64,000 nucleotides of DNA from Bimastos eiseni (Eukaryota; Annelida; Clitellata; Crassiclitellata; Lumbricidae). The stretch spans positions 54,179,862 through 54,243,861 of the forward strand of contig OY365806.1 in the NCBI GenBank assembly GCA_959347315.1. Direction: 5' to 3'. Made by a program: the position numbers and the translations under genes. Positions 44,699 to 56,507 of the stretch are shown in pieces; within the stretch, counting starts at the first letter, position 1, and the number at the start of each line of letters is the position of its first letter. The notes beneath the pieces are model-generated. The model ran no database searches. It saw only the letters and a list, made by a program, of their open reading frames with translations, and was not told the DNA's origin.

Positions 44699-44844
44699 AC
44701 GGCTAAGGTGGATGGTGTATGGAGTTGAAATGGCGAGGAAGTGAGGGGAGGGTAAGGAATCAGGATAGGAACAGTGCAAAGATTCGCTCCGTGAGAGACG
44801 ACACATTGGGATCACCTCCGCCTAAGTTTCAACCAACTCATTGT

Positions 44845-45770
44845 AGCCTTATCTCTCTGAGTGAGGTCACTCAAGCTGAGCTTCGAAAATTCATTACATC
44901 CGCTCCGAAGTCGTGCGAACTTGACACGCTTCCTACCTTCCTTGTACGGGAATGCATTGAAGATCTCTTTCCATTCCTAACTCCTCTGCAACCGTTTCTC
45001 TCCAGGAAGGCGTACTGCCTCCTTCGCAGAAGCGATCCTTTGCATTTCCTACTGTCAAGCGAAACGGTCTGGACTCGTCCGATCCGGTTAACTACAGACC
45101 TATTTCAAATGTTTCATCATATCTAAAATCATTGAAAATTGTAGCTGGTCAAGTAATTAATTACCCTAACCCCTCCAATTATTATATCAAACGCTGTAAA
45201 ATTGGCCGCTCCCAGCGGCCTCAAGAGTGGTAAGGGTTAATGCTAATGGCTTCCTCCCTGCTTCATAGTCTGGATTTCGCAGGGATCACCCAACAGAGAC
45301 CCTCCTAATCCGCTTGCTGTCTGACATCTATGGTGCTATAGATCAATCACAGGTTACCCTTTTGGCCCTGTTCGATGTCAGTGCCGCCTTCGACTCGGTC
45401 GATCACGACATTCTGTAACTCCGTATTTCGACGCCCTTTGGCCTTGCTAGCAAATCCCTTGACTGCATCCGTTCCTTCCTATGTGACCGGACTTATTGTG
45501 TTGTATCCCGGTCGACTAGGTCCCAGTGGGCTCCAGCCCCAGTTGGGCTACCCCAGGGTTCTGTACTAGGTCCATTACTGTACATCCTGTGCACGTCTGA
45601 AATCGGACTTCCCCCTTCCTGTGGGGGTATTTAACCAAATTTACGCAGACGACATCCAGGCTTACGTTCACTGTCTTGCGGCAAATGCGGTCGCTGCTGC
45701 CCGCTCAATGCAGTTTACCATAGATTACCTTGGTGGCTGGATGCCGTCAAATCGGCTTCGTCAGCGTATA
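44845..45770 (+). pseudogene. LINE reverse transcriptase relic B, plus strand
   Basis: Recognisable order: LSEVTQAELRKFITSAPKSC, LDTLPTFLVREC, then RDHPTETLLIRLLSDIYGAI, LLALFDVSAAFDSVDHDIL, GLPQGSVLGPLLYILC and IYADDIQAYVHC. These are the thumb-proximal, palm and YADD regions of a CR1/L2-like reverse transcriptase. Several frameshifts and stops make it a pseudogene. Confidence 0.9.
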
Positions 45771-45794
45771 GATGATGGTCAACCGAGGATGCGT

Positions 45795-46356
45795 TAATGA
45801 GTGAACTGAGGGGTTACTATAGAGGATGAACAAGAGGGCCCAAGAACAGAACCTTGAGGAATACCACAGGTGAGCGGACATTGCTGAGATGAAGTGCTCG
45901 AGGTTTCTACTGAGAAAGAGCGGGAGGAGAGATACGACCGGATCCAGAGAAGAGCAGTATCAGAAAAGCCGAACCAGGTAGACAGTCTCTGGAGCAATAT
46001 ATTGTGTTCGATGGTATGAAAGGCTGCAGATATATCAGGGAGGCAGATACAGGAGACTTGTTGATGAGAAATGGCCGAAACAAGTTTTTGTAGAGGGGGG
46101 TGAGGAGGATTTCTGTTGAGTGCCGCTTGGTAAAGCCAGACTGGTGTGGATTTAGGAGAGAGTTGGAAGTGAGGTAGTCATTTATCAATGCATTCGAGTA
46201 ATTTAGAAATTAATGACAGGTTGGATACAAGTCGATAGTTTGATAGGATTTCTTTGTCGAGCGATAGTTTCTTGAAGAGTGGAGTGTCCAAAGATTGTTT
46301 GAAGAGTAGGGGAAAGTTGCCATTGAATAGAGAGAAGTTGATTATTTTGGTAATGA
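45795..46356 (-). pseudogene. LINE reverse transcriptase relic C, minus strand
   Basis: Minus frames read VITKIINFSLFNGNFPLLFK, NYRLVSNLSLISKLLE, LTSNSLLNPHQSGFTKRHST and LQRLSTWFGFSDTALLWIRS, then GIPQGSVLGPS. This is a CR1/L2-like reverse transcriptase of a different lineage from relic B, in the opposite orientation. It ends at the YADD-proximal side and is frameshifted. Confidence 0.88.
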
Positions 46357-46364
46357 CAGGAGAA

Positions 46365-46612
46365 GAAAAATGGCCGGACACATTTTTCGGTTGCCGCCAC
46401 AGCGCCCGGCAAAGACAACAATGGGATGGATACCGAAAAATGGAAGGAGCAGAGGAAGGCCGGTGAAAACCTGGAGGAGCACCTTTAGACAAGACTTGAA
46501 GGAGATGGGAATCGACTAGCTGGGAGGACGCGGAAGAGACTGCTAAGGATCGTACGGGATGGAGAGCTCTTATTGACCAATGTTCCAAGAGGAGCGGGAG
46601 GAACCAGGTGCA
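46365..46612 (+). pseudogene. LINE reverse transcriptase C-terminus, part 2 (relic A)
   Basis: GHIFRLPPQRPAKTTMGWIP, then GRSRGRPVKTWRSTFRQDLK and EMGID matches the extreme C-terminus of the type of LINE begun at 43838. Together with part 1 it brackets the GCAG array and relics B and C. Confidence 0.85.
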
Positions 46613-47126
46613 AGCCTAAGTAAGGTCTATGCTAGAGGTTTAGCAGCTGGGCCATTGCTTGCTTATTCAGTCACCGATCAGTGATGGAACAATTGACTCA
46701 GTGGCTCTCTGTCACCAGGCATTCTGTCCGAGGTGAAGACGTGGTCCATTTGCATTTTAATAATATGGGTCACAACGAGCACATATACACCTACAGACCC
46801 AAACACACGCACACACATAAATTGTTATGCATATTATTTATATATTCATTCAAGTATTTCTGCCTATACAGGCGCCTCTCTATTCACCTGCCTGTGTGCA
46901 GTAATATTGTCTCCTTTCCGTAGGGGCTAGATTGGTGCATTGTTCCTTAGCATTCAAGCCATGGAAGAGCATGAAGACAACAATCAGGTAGCCGTTTACA
47001 CTGGAGTCTATGGCCCAGGCTGTCGTATCAAATCTCAGATGCTAATATGTACCGTGGGCAGGCACTGTCTGGCTGCAGATCTTCCCCACACATACAACAA
47101 TTGTGGTTGAAATTGAAGCACAGCCT
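46613..47126. other. Intergenic DNA, nothing recognised
   Basis: Ordinary sequence with a short CA-rich tract near 46800. No gene. Confidence 0.4.
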
Positions 47127-47130
47127 AGTA

Positions 47131-48615
47131 GGGCATTTTTCACGACAGCGCTAAAATTGAGGGGAAAAAAGGATAATAAAGATGATGCAAATTTTTTTTT
47201 AATATACAGATATATTTGATGCAAATTTAAAAAAAATATACAGATACATTTTTATGGAACTGCAGAAGCAAACTTAATATCGAGCAGTGTTAAAATTTGA
47301 CAGAGTTGACCTAAAATTTAATTTTAGTTGTTTTAGATATTTTAATTAAAATTCAACTCTGTTACTTTCATTTACCTTTACAACTCCGGCATCTAATTTA
47401 AAAATACACTGTCCATAATTTACCGATAAGTTTTTATGGAACTGCTAAAGCACACTTAATATTAGGCAGTGCTTAAATTTTACACAGTTGGCCTAAAATT
47501 GTATTCTAGATCCTTAATCATTTTAATAAGAAACAGCTCTGTTACTTAATTTGATTTACATGCATTTACAAATCCGTTACTTTGTTTAAAAATACGCAGT
47601 TCAAAGTACTGTCACTGTTCATATTAAGTGTGCGTAGCAATATGATACAGCCATCAGCCGAGGACAGGGAAGAAAGAAACAGTAATTGGACTTAAAGAAA
47701 ATAAACAAATAAACTGGATCTTTTATAGACGTGCACAAGAAATGCTTTAATCGTCAACCTACAGTTACTCTCTATTATGGATTTCTACATGTCGGACTGC
47801 AACCCTTTCATTTATACACACACAAACATATATATGTGTGTTTATGTATGCATATACAAGAAACACAACACATAGCTAACTCCGTTTCAAAATTACAACA
47901 CCGTTACCTAAGAAAAAATATCGGAGTTGTTATAACGAAGTTGTAGATTCTTCATAATAAAGCCACCATGCTGCTCGGTTTAATTGAGATAAAAGTTATA
48001 ATCAGTCTATAGTGGTCAGGCTGTCAGTTTCAATATTATCATATTTTATAAGACAAACATACATATACGCATAATTTAGTACTTATGGTAACGGAGTTGT
48101 GGATCTTTAGTATACTATTATGTTATCGGATTAATTTCCGAAAATTGTCAGCATAAACAAACATCTAAATTGGTCTCTTGCGGGTAAAGTAACATAGGCT
48201 GGTTCTCTGCTTTCGAGGACGTCAATTCAAAAATCGTGTCCTCAATTTATTCCACAGATGGCCAAAGACTGTCAGTAAGGACAGAAGTTAAATTTATTTT
48301 TTAATTACTTATTAAGTTAACAAGTTAATGAATATAAACTCAGTAAAAATCTTTAAAGCACTTCAACTACAGGTATAACGTAACGTAGTATCAACTCAGC
48401 TAGGGAAAGGACACCAACATTTGTTATATCATTAGGACTTTGTTATTTTTTCCATGCTAATATAATAAATAATACAATAAAAATTAGGGTTTTTATGTCA
48501 TGTATACTATACAAGAATATAAAAAATAAAATAACAGAATTTTACCTTTTGTGTAGGCCGACCAAAGCAAAATACCGAATTTTTTAAAATTTGAGCGCTG
48601 TCGTGAAAAATACCC
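47131..48615. mobile_element. 1.5-kb TIR element, unknown superfamily
   Basis: The 22-bp inverted repeats 47131-47152 and 48594-48615 (GGGCATTTTTCACGACAGCG and the like) differ at one base. AGTA flanks both sides (47127-47130, 48616-48619), a 4-bp duplication. The interior is AT-rich and non-coding and holds a two-copy repeat of about 180 bp (TTTTTATGGAACTGC...CTCTGTTACTT at about 47249 and 47431). Confidence 0.8.
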
Positions 48616-48619
48616 AGTA

Positions 48620-48831
48620 ATCGTTGTAATTCCAATGGGGAACTAAGTCAAGGTTGATCGAGGAAGAGGGATGTGAAATTTTCTTTGGCTGTTTGTTAAC
48701 ACCGAAATTCAAATTATACACTCCAGAGTTCCGTGGTTATGTGAAGGCCTACATTACAAACAAAACTATGGAAACAATATGGGTCGAAACAAACAGACTA
48801 AATACACAAAGACAATAGGCTCAGACCTGGG
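48620..48831. other. Spacer between two elements
   Basis: Short stretch with no gene, between the TIR element and the hAT relic. Confidence 0.4.
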
Positions 48832-49745
48832 TCAAAAAGTGGGGGTCAAGATAATTGAATTGATAATCTTGACCCACATTTTTTTTACTGTGCCCCCCCC
48901 CACTTTGGGGTCACGAAGACAAAAGACAATGTAACAAAACTAACATAAGTTTGGTGAAAAAATTGATAAGAATGCATGTTTCTATCCCAGGCAGATTGAA
49001 AGTGAGAAAAATCGTGACGATGTAGGCCTAAGCAAATATTAATTAATCCAATCAATTTGTTAAACTTAACACTTACATTGAACTTATAGAATTATGGATG
49101 AACAATCATGAAAGTAAAACATGTGAATTTTAAGAAACTGATTCATTCATTAAAATATTTACTTAAATCACAACAAATTCTTGATACATGTAACATAATA
49201 CAGACCTAAATCATATTTTATAAAATTAATACAGGTTTCTATCGTAGAATTTGTAGACTGTCATAAACAGGGAACTATTCGCTCAATGGGCCATTTCTAT
49301 AATTGAAACAACTTATATGGCCATTAGCAACGATGCTTAATTATGGTTTAATAGCTTATTATCTTCTGAGTTGATAATAGGCCGGCTCAAAAATCACCAA
49401 ACATTGCACGCCTGGATTCATGCCCACTGTTGCCCAGCAGCAAACGTAGTGCAAATGTCAATAGCTGGCACTTTTGACGTTAATTTTCTATGAATATCTA
49501 AAACAGCAACGTGATTTAATCGCGCTGCGGACATCGTCGATTTTGACAAAGCCTTTAGTCGATGAAGAGCCGAAAAGCTGCGTTCGGCTGTTGCGCTAGA
49601 AACAAAACAGGAATTGTCAGTAACAATCTCAGCAGCAGATTTACTTCAGAAAACATATGACGAGTGTCTCCTAATTTTTTTAGTCCATTAATAACATCCT
49701 GTAGGCTCTCAACTTCTGGATTCTCTATTGTACCTAGGGATTCCA
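48832..49745 (-). pseudogene. hAT transposase C-terminal relic with one terminus
   Basis: Minus frames read GTIENPEVESLQDVINGLKK, VNLLLRLLLTIPV, then, after a shift near 49610, SSATAERSFSALHRLKAL and AARLNHVAVLDIHRKL: the hAT dimerisation domain. CAGACCTGGGTCAAAAAG at 48832 fits a hAT terminus in the right place downstream. The remainder of the gene is missing beyond 49745. Confidence 0.85.
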
Positions 49746-49984
49746 TCCCGGATCTCGTTTTTCAGCCCTGAGGTTCGAGGTTTTGTGACGTCAAACCGCA
49801 CCGGCCCTGTATCAAGGCCGGCTATATTTAGTAACAGCAGGCCAATTACAAGACATTATGACGTCATCAACCGGAGGCTCACTTGCGGCTTACTACAAGA
49901 CATTATCACTGTTGATTTGGTAGATATCGGTTACTGATAGGCCCATTTCTATTTATTTCTTTGATAGCAACATAACCCCACCAC

Positions 49985-51865
49985 TATCTGCACTCTGACA
50001 GTGCCAGTCCGAAGTTCGGATATAGGAGGAGGGCGACTCTCATGATATTTGTTATCACACAGTGTCATTAAACTGAAACTACTACCCTCACTATTATAGG
50101 TTTTGAGACATATTCAGTACTCAGCTACTGCTTAAGTTCAGGAGTGCTTGTCCCAAGTCTGGATAAAGGAGGAGGGCAGCGCGAATGACATTAGTTATCA
50201 CACAGTGTCGTTAAACTGAAACTGCTACTACTTGATAGCAACATAGTCAACGACTGCTTAATGTTGTTCGTGCTACCACCCATTGATTTAAAGAAAGCAC
50301 TCATACTACAACGACAAAATTATGTATTCACTCATTCTTAGAATAATTTTGAATAACAGTCATATACCATACATATCATTAAATAGAAATGTATAATTTC
50401 CCTATGAATGTTTCTTAATACAGGTTATTTAACAACAAGTGTGAAATAAGACAGTTAAATGCAACGAGAACATCAGAAACAATATCGGTTAAAAATTGGG
50501 CTGGCAATATAAGTCCCCTCGCTCTGTTCAAAATTTCAATATACAAGAATTTGCATCCAGGCTTTTGCCAAATTCACAAGGCAGCTCTCTATCAGTAGAG
50601 TTCATGTTGGCACAATTTACAACTAAATAATTTACAAACTTTATGTGCAATATAGCCAGCAATAAAAACAATGCAAGTCAAGTCCCTGTCATCAATACAG
50701 CAATCACTGACAGCATCAGTAAATGCATCAGGTATAATTGCATTTGTGGCAAGACTTTCCTGACAATCAACATCAGACAGAAATTAAATCAAATTAAAAT
50801 TACTACACTTGGCAGATTTCAAATGCAAGACACTGATGAGCTTCAACTTTTTTTCAAACTCAATCTGCCTTACTGATTACTGAAACTTGATAGTTTCCTC
50901 CAGACAGCTGTAGGTACTGAGAAAATTGGTATTGAAGGTTATCAGTTTAGAATTTTCCAGGAAGTACATAGCGAAAACTTGGATGACAAATTCTTTTGTA
51001 TATTGAAATTTTGAACAGAGGGGCACTTAAATGGCCAACCCAGTGTTTAACTGATATTGTTTCAGATGTGTTTGTTGTATTTAACTGTCTTATTTCACAA
51101 AAATATGAGAATGAGTTTTTGTCTGTTACAAATCAGAGAGATTTAGTGGTTCGCATGAGCTTGGATTTTATTAATCATTCAGACAACATCTGTGAATGTG
51201 GTAATCCAAAGTTTAAACTTGTATGTAGATCTGTTTTCATTGCTGCAAACATTATGTTGAACAACTACACAAAGCTTGTAAATGACAAAAAGAAGCCTGA
51301 ACAGTCTGAAAAATGTATAAGGAAATTGATTACACTTGTTGTTAAATGACCTGTATTAAGAACCATTCATAGTTAAATTATACATTTCTATTTAATGACA
51401 TGTATGGTATATGACAGTTATTCAAACATTATTCTAAGAATGAGTGAATACATAACTTTGTCATTGTAGTTGCTATTAAGTAGTAGCAGTTTCAGTTTAA
51501 CAACACTGTGTGATGACTAATATCATTAGCGTTGCCCTCCTCCTTTATCCAGTATTGGGACAGGCACTCCTGGACTGCATTTAGTGACGGAGTACTATCT
51601 ATGTCTCAAAAACTTATAGTAGCAGTTTCAGTTTAACGACAATGTGTGATAACTAATATCATTAGCGTTGCCCTCCTCATTTATCCAGACTTGGGACAAG
51701 CACTCCTGGACTTCAAGCAGTAGCTAAGTACTGTCTATGTCTCAAAAACCTGTAATAGTGGGGTTAGTAGTTTCAGTTTAATGACACTGTGTGATAACAA
51801 ATATCATGAGAGTCGCCCTCCTCCTCTATCCGGGCATCGGACTGGCACCGTCAGAGTGCAGATCT
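49985..51865. mobile_element. Large fold-back element with modular inverted arms
   Basis: The outer ends ATCTGCACTCTGAC are inverted copies (49985 and 51865). The left arm has two tandem modules and the right arm three, each of about 130-165 bp with GGATAAAGGAGGAGGGC, TTATCACACAGTGTC and TTAAACTGAAACTG. The arms continue inward past the modules (GTATTCACTCATTCTTAGAAT, CTATTTAATGA) to about 50640 and 50960 and include transposase-like coding sequence on both sides. Modular tandem arms recall fold-back elements such as the sea urchin TU or Drosophila FB types. No flanking duplication could be read. Confidence 0.8.
50996..51349 (+). pseudogene. Transposase-like C-terminal fragment in the right arm
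   Basis: The frame reads YIEILNRGALKWPTQCLTDI, VSDVFVVFNCLISQKYENEF, a CECGNPKFKLVC pair of CxC-type motifs and IMLNNYTKLVNDKK. A shorter inverted relative (YIEILNRARGL, TDIVSDVLVAFNCLIS) is encoded on the minus strand of the left arm near 50440-50560. The RG.LK.P and LNNYTK..ND words resemble the C-terminal parts of some DNA transposases (P-element or related), but I cannot name the family. The catalytic part is absent. Confidence 0.45.
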
Positions 51866-52707
51866 AGGTCGGATTGTAATGAAGACAATTTCTTGTTTGC
51901 TACATTCAGCAGCAAATTATCTGCACGCGCATAAATGTCAAATGATGGCTGGTCGAATCAATCTTTTACAAAGTTTATTGCGCAATCGAGAAATGCAAAA
52001 AAAATGCAAAGAAAATCCTACAGTTGCATGTTAAGGCTTAACTTGGTCTTGACGTCAGAAAATCGAAAATATTATTGATGTTGACCATAGAGATAGTATG
52101 AAGTAGAGAAAAAAATTGTATCGTAATTACCCTTCATACAAATTAGGCTAATGGCATATACTCTAAAACTTATTAGAGAAAGTAGGGGGTTCTGTACCAT
52201 TGCTTGACCTCTGCCGCCAAAACAAAGGGGTTCCAGGACTCCTAGAACCCTAGGCGTCGAAGCGCCTGCATTGAACAACCCCTCTGATTTGATGCAGCGC
52301 TATAGAATTTTTAGACTACGATTACAGCAGTGCTAGAGTTTGTGCCCCACGCACTCGAGTTATGCAGAGTAGATATGGAGTGCAATGCCTCAGTCGAATC
52401 GAAGATCTTTGATCGAATGGTCCACGAGTGACAATACCGACACCTGTCGGTGACCTAGAATGTTTTCTCGATTTCTCTGCCACCTGTACTGCGTGAAACG
52501 CTTCTGTTCTAGTTTCAGTTGTTTACAAAAGAGATTAGTTTATTAATTCGTTAATATTCACTAATTTTATGACAGTTTTATCCTGCTGCAAAGAAATCTG
52601 ATACGCTTATAAGTTGTATCAATTATGTAAAGAATTTGTGTCTGAATCTTAGTTACTGTGGATATTATCAAAAGAGACCGCGTACCTTGTTTTCGCGCTT
52701 GGCGAAA
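51866..52707 (+). other. Intergenic DNA and presumed DLG 5' UTR / promoter side
   Basis: 52270-52315 carries CTCTGATTTGATGCAGCGCTATAGAA, a LINE 3' tail word also found at 63780. The last 200 bp before the ATG at 52708 are AT-rich, ending in a short CG-rich patch (TTTTCGCGCTTGGCG). No TATA box stands out. Confidence 0.4.
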
Positions 52708-52726
52708 ATGCCAGTTAAAAGACAAG
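52708..52726 (+). CDS. DLG1: Discs large (DLG), first coding exon
   Basis: A 19-nt exon that encodes MPVKRQ plus the first base of an Asp codon, then the donor GTAAAC. DLG proteins of flies and vertebrates start with MPVRKQ or MPVKKQ and have an intron in this position just before the L27 domain. The phase (1) fits exon 2 exactly. DLG is a MAGUK scaffold of septate and synaptic junctions that organises cell polarity. The exon is so short that it is recognisable only by its fit to the family and to the next exon. Confidence 0.85.
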
Positions 52727-52899
52727 GTAAACACACCTTTTCTTGTTATTGTCTTAAAAGTTATTCCCAAGCATGAAGTTCCATTTAAAAACCTTTTTGT
52801 CGCGTAAATTCAGAAAGTCGTTGCATCGTCTGGGTTACATGGCTGTCTCATCATTGGACTTTGCCAAAGATCTTGATCCTGTGCACCTGTGTTTGTTAG

Positions 52900-53965
52900 G
52901 GGAACGCACATTTGCCCTCCAGGACAAAAGTCCCCCGAACAAAAGCCTCCTCGGACAAAAGCCCCCCTGTTTTTGGATAGGACATTTGCTCTCCAGGACA
53001 ATTGCCCCTAGTGTGAAGTATGAACGGATGATGACAAGTTATATATTTAACGGGATCAACCCGAATCATCGAAACCCGAATCCCCGAAAACGGTGAAAAT
53101 ATAAAAAGCCCGTTTCCCCGAAAACAGCAATGTACTATTGAAAAACGCTTAGCTGTCTCAAAACAATGGGATTCATTCATCAATCCAGCTTCTACGTGAA
53201 TTCTTTTAATCGATCCAACTTCCATTTAAGCAGAATCCTTTTCATCAACCTAGCTTCGTTTTCGGGGATACGGCCGAAATCAGTTTAGGGTTTCGGTGAT
53301 TCGCTACGCACCCATATTTAACTCCCATTATGTAAAATATACGACAACAAGCAACTAATTATCGTGTCGTACAGGAGACATAGTGAGACAAAGTGAGCCC
53401 AGTTCTGAATCTTTATTTATCTTGCTGGATGCATGAATACTGCATACAGTCCTGACACGCCTTAATAAGCGGAGAAGGTCAGCTATAGTAAGCAGCTACA
53501 GTTGGTTAGCAAATTGTCTGTGACACGCGATAATCATCTGCCGTTAATAAGAGTGAGAGTGGGTGAATATCTCTATATAGATGATAATCTCAGAATATAA
53601 GCCGTGAAGATGTCATTGTTGCATAAAAACACTAATTATTTACAGCAGCCATTATATATTATGTGGTATCACATTGGCTTCTTCAGTCGTGAACAAACTT
53701 TGCAGGTATTCGAGCCAAAGCAATATGTCAACCCTCTAAAAATAGATATCAAACAGGTTTAGTAACACGTAGCCGACATGGACACATGCACACATTGCAC
53801 ACATACATAAGGTGCATACAATCATGCATCATATGTACACACATACAAGCATGCATATATAATTTGGGCGAGCTTATGGTTTACACTGGGGGACGGCCTT
53901 TGTATTAGTCGGGAGGGGTAATTGTCCTGGAGGGCAAATGTTCGGGGACAAATGTCCTACACTCG
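52900..53965. mobile_element. Fold-back element of the GGGCAATTGTCC family in DLG intron 1
   Basis: The left end has CACATTTGCCCTCCAGGACA and GGACAATTGCCCC; the right end has the inverted GGGGTAATTGTCC and GGGGACAAATGTCC. The flanking 8-mers TTTGTTAG (52892-52899) and TTTGTTAT (53966-53973) differ at one base. The interior matches the copy at 19431-20112 in order. It has no gene. Confidence 0.75.
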
Positions 53966-54321
53966 TTTGTTATACGAAGCATTCGATTATTGTTTCTGTT
54001 TAATTTTCTTGAATTTAGCGAATCTGTTGACGACCAATAAGCCCATAGTAGACTCATATGTGTATGCTTATATGTTCCCAAATGGGATCCAGAGTGCTTC
54101 TAAAAATGCATGTATCAGAAGTTATTCTCCAACCTTTTAATGCCTGATACCAAGTCGAACAAGTAGGTATAATAAAAAAATATCTTGCATTTGCCCAAAT
54201 CAGCAAAATATCTCTACTCAGAGCATCGATGTTGAATGTCATTACTAACGCACATAATGAACAAATTTGACCTTGGCATTACAATCTATGGGATATCTGG
54301 TCCTGCTGTATTGTCTCTCAG

Positions 54322-54693
54322 GCCAGGGACCGGCGCTCCTTCGCTCATCAAACCACACGGAGAGAGAGAGAGGTCGGGCGCCAGACCCTGGCCTGGCAGA
54401 CGAGTAGTAACCAGTCCAGAAGTGATTTTATAGAACCTGATGATGTCAGCAGCAGTTCAGCCCTTCAGTGTAGATGGATGAGTAATGGCTGGAATATTGA
54501 GTGTTGCCGAACTGAGAGCCACCATGGTGAAGCTCTGCCAGTCATGGACCCTTATGATGAAGTAGGACAGCGCTTTGCAGAGAAGCAGGATGTATGCAAT
54601 TATGAGTCCAAGGTCAGAAATAGTCAGCTGGTGTATGCTGAGATCGATCGGGTTGCATCGTCACGTGTGAAGATGATGTCAAGTAGGGCATAA
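54322..54693 (+). CDS. Exon-like reading frame with tyrosine motifs, unassigned
   Basis: After the acceptor-like TATTGTCTCTCAG a 123-codon frame stays open to TAA, and AATAAA follows at 54801. It is rich in Arg at first (ARDRRSFAHQTTRRERE), then acidic and Ser-rich, then holds MDPYDEVG, CNYESK and QLVYAEID. The last fits the ITIM-like pattern (L/V)xYxx(I/L) that binds SH2 domains when phosphorylated. It could be the terminal exon of a receptor gene or a moved fragment. It lies inside DLG intron 1 on the same strand. No family is recognised, so function is not claimed. Confidence 0.35.
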   Translation, partial: ARDRRSFAHQTTRREREVGRQTLAWQTSSNQSRSDFIEPDDVSSSSALQCRWMSNGWNIECCRTESHHGEALPVMDPYDEVGQRFAEKQDVCNYESKVRNSQLVYAEIDRVASSRVKMMSSRA

Positions 54694-55011
54694 CCGGAAA
54701 TCGCCTCGGACATTCGCCACGGCAAATATTACACCTGCAAATAGCTAAAAAAAAGTATTTTCAAAAAATAATTTTTTTGATAAGTAATATTTTTTCAGGA
54801 AATAAATTTAGGACTAACGGACTTACTTATAAGTTATTGATTAATTAAACAAGAACTTAACATTCCATTGAATTTTCTTTAAATAAGGATGTTAACTTAT
54901 ATATTTTAATTTCTTTTGGTTGCATTCCCTAGGTGGCAACCAAATCAGTAATTTTTGCATTTGAATTGGCTCCACCCACTTTCCGGTAAACATTAGAAAG
55001 GTATAATTTCG

Positions 55012-55163
55012 CCCAGTGCCTAGTGCTCATCAATCTGACACCCCCACATTTCGAAAATAGTGCATTTTAAGTGCATAATAAGTTATTCCATCCTGAAATT
55101 TGCGCCCTTTCCACATTTGCGCCCTGGGCCATGGCCCCGCTGGCCCAGCTCGGTACGGCCCTG
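55012..55163. mobile_element. hAT-type MITE, copy of the 36075 family
   Basis: The right end GGTACGGCCCTG is the inverted left end of 36075-36320, and the body (CATCAATCTGACACCCCC, ATAAGTTATTCCATCCTG, TTTGCGCCCT) matches it in reverse. The left end is truncated. Confidence 0.8.
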
Positions 55164-56114
55164 TAGTCGCCTCAGCTAAGTGCTCACCCAGATTGATCCA
55201 GAATGGCCTGGACGTCAGACACACGAGGTTGATGAGTCTTTGAGGTGAAGATTCCAATTACCAGCTCAAGTCAAATGTTCAAGTCATGAGGCAGACTCAC
55301 TGAATAAGGCTGTTGAGGGCAGGGCCAGGACGGTGGACCAACAGTATCGTCAGAGGACCACGAGCAGGGCGGTGATCCCGGGGGGGATCGAGGGAGACAA
55401 GCCTCCCCCACCTTTTACAGAAGGGGACAATTTTTACGAGTTTTCCTCCCACATTTCCTACTTCTCTCATTGGGTGTCCCCCCACCTGTCAAGCGAGATT
55501 GCTGCCTCTGACCATGAGGCAAAGAAGCCAATGCAGTGAGCTCTTTGAAGGTCGATGGAGAAGAAGGGAGAGTATCCTGCAAGTTCGGGGAGCGTCTCAT
55601 CGGTGATGACTGCAACCATCCTGATCGCTTTTATTGTCAACATCAGGTGTGGACAGTCTACAACAGAGTGACCAGGAGGTGTTAAGCAGCACACAGAAGA
55701 TGATTCAGTAGCCCCTATCAATGTCATCAACCATAAGTAGACTTATGCAGGTTTATGCAATGAACATTACGCGGAATGATTACAACAAGTGTCAGCAGTC
55801 TCTATGGTGACGCTGTTAATGCTGGGCGGCTCAGGTTATCTTTCAATGAAACAAAAATATTTCACTAAATAAGTATCTAAAAAACTCGGGAGGCATGCAC
55901 CTCTGTGCCTCAATGGTTGCAACACCACAAGCGGACTTGATTTGGCATAGCACCGGTGAATAAGCTGGTTCTCCCTGACGTGGCTTTTGTGGGCGCTGAG
56001 AAATTTTTGAGGATTTACATTACACTAATCTTAGAGACTGAATATGTGACAAAATGCTGGACTTTGATATTAGCATTTCTTTTACTGTGATTAAATGTTG
56101 ATCTGGTATTGTAG
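55164..56114 (+). other. Rest of DLG intron 1
   Basis: A GC-rich stretch at 55320-55540 keeps short frames open but shows no domain. GAATAAGCTGGTTCTCCC near 55960 is a LINE-tail word also seen near 31392 and 63806. The intron ends in GGTATTGTAG. Confidence 0.5.
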
Positions 56115-56246
56115 ATGCACACCGAGCTCTGGAGTTACTTGAACTGTATCATGCACGACTGACAAAACCGCAAGACAGGCTGTTGCGAAGTGCCATTGAG
56201 CGTGTAATGCACATCTTCAAGGGGCGACTGTTCCAGGCTCTGCTTG
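56115..56246 (+). CDS. DLG1: Discs large (DLG), exon 2, L27 domain
   Basis: Encodes residues 7-51: AHRALELLELYHARL, PQDRLLRSAIERVMHIFKGR and LFQALL. This is most of the L27 domain, a three-helix module by which DLG binds partners such as CASK and LIN7-type proteins. Similarity to fly and vertebrate DLG is close along the whole exon. It starts in phase 1 after GTATTGTAG and ends in phase 1 at GTTTGT. A 44-bp copy of its 3' part lies at 56927-56970. Confidence 0.97.
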
Positions 56247-56507
56247 GTTTGTCATTTCTAAGACTTTCACATGTCTTTAGCTTTCTGAAATATTTTAGTG
56301 ATCTGAATATTTAATTAAAAAGATTCCGGATATACTGTATTAATTCCATAAATTTAGATGGTGTCCTTTCAAGAAGTCTGTGCAGAGAAAACATATCAGT
56401 TATTGTAATTGTAGTAATAAATTTTTAGTTCCACTTTGAGAGACACTTTTCATACTAGAAACCAACTGAGAAAATTGTGGTAATCAATCATTTGCCATGG
56501 AGACTAG

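Noticed and set aside
54322..54693. An additional DLG exon between exons 1 and 2
   Set aside because: Exon 1 joins exon 2 directly in phase to give the known DLG start, and this frame ends in a stop and AATAAA, so it cannot be internal to the normal DLG message.
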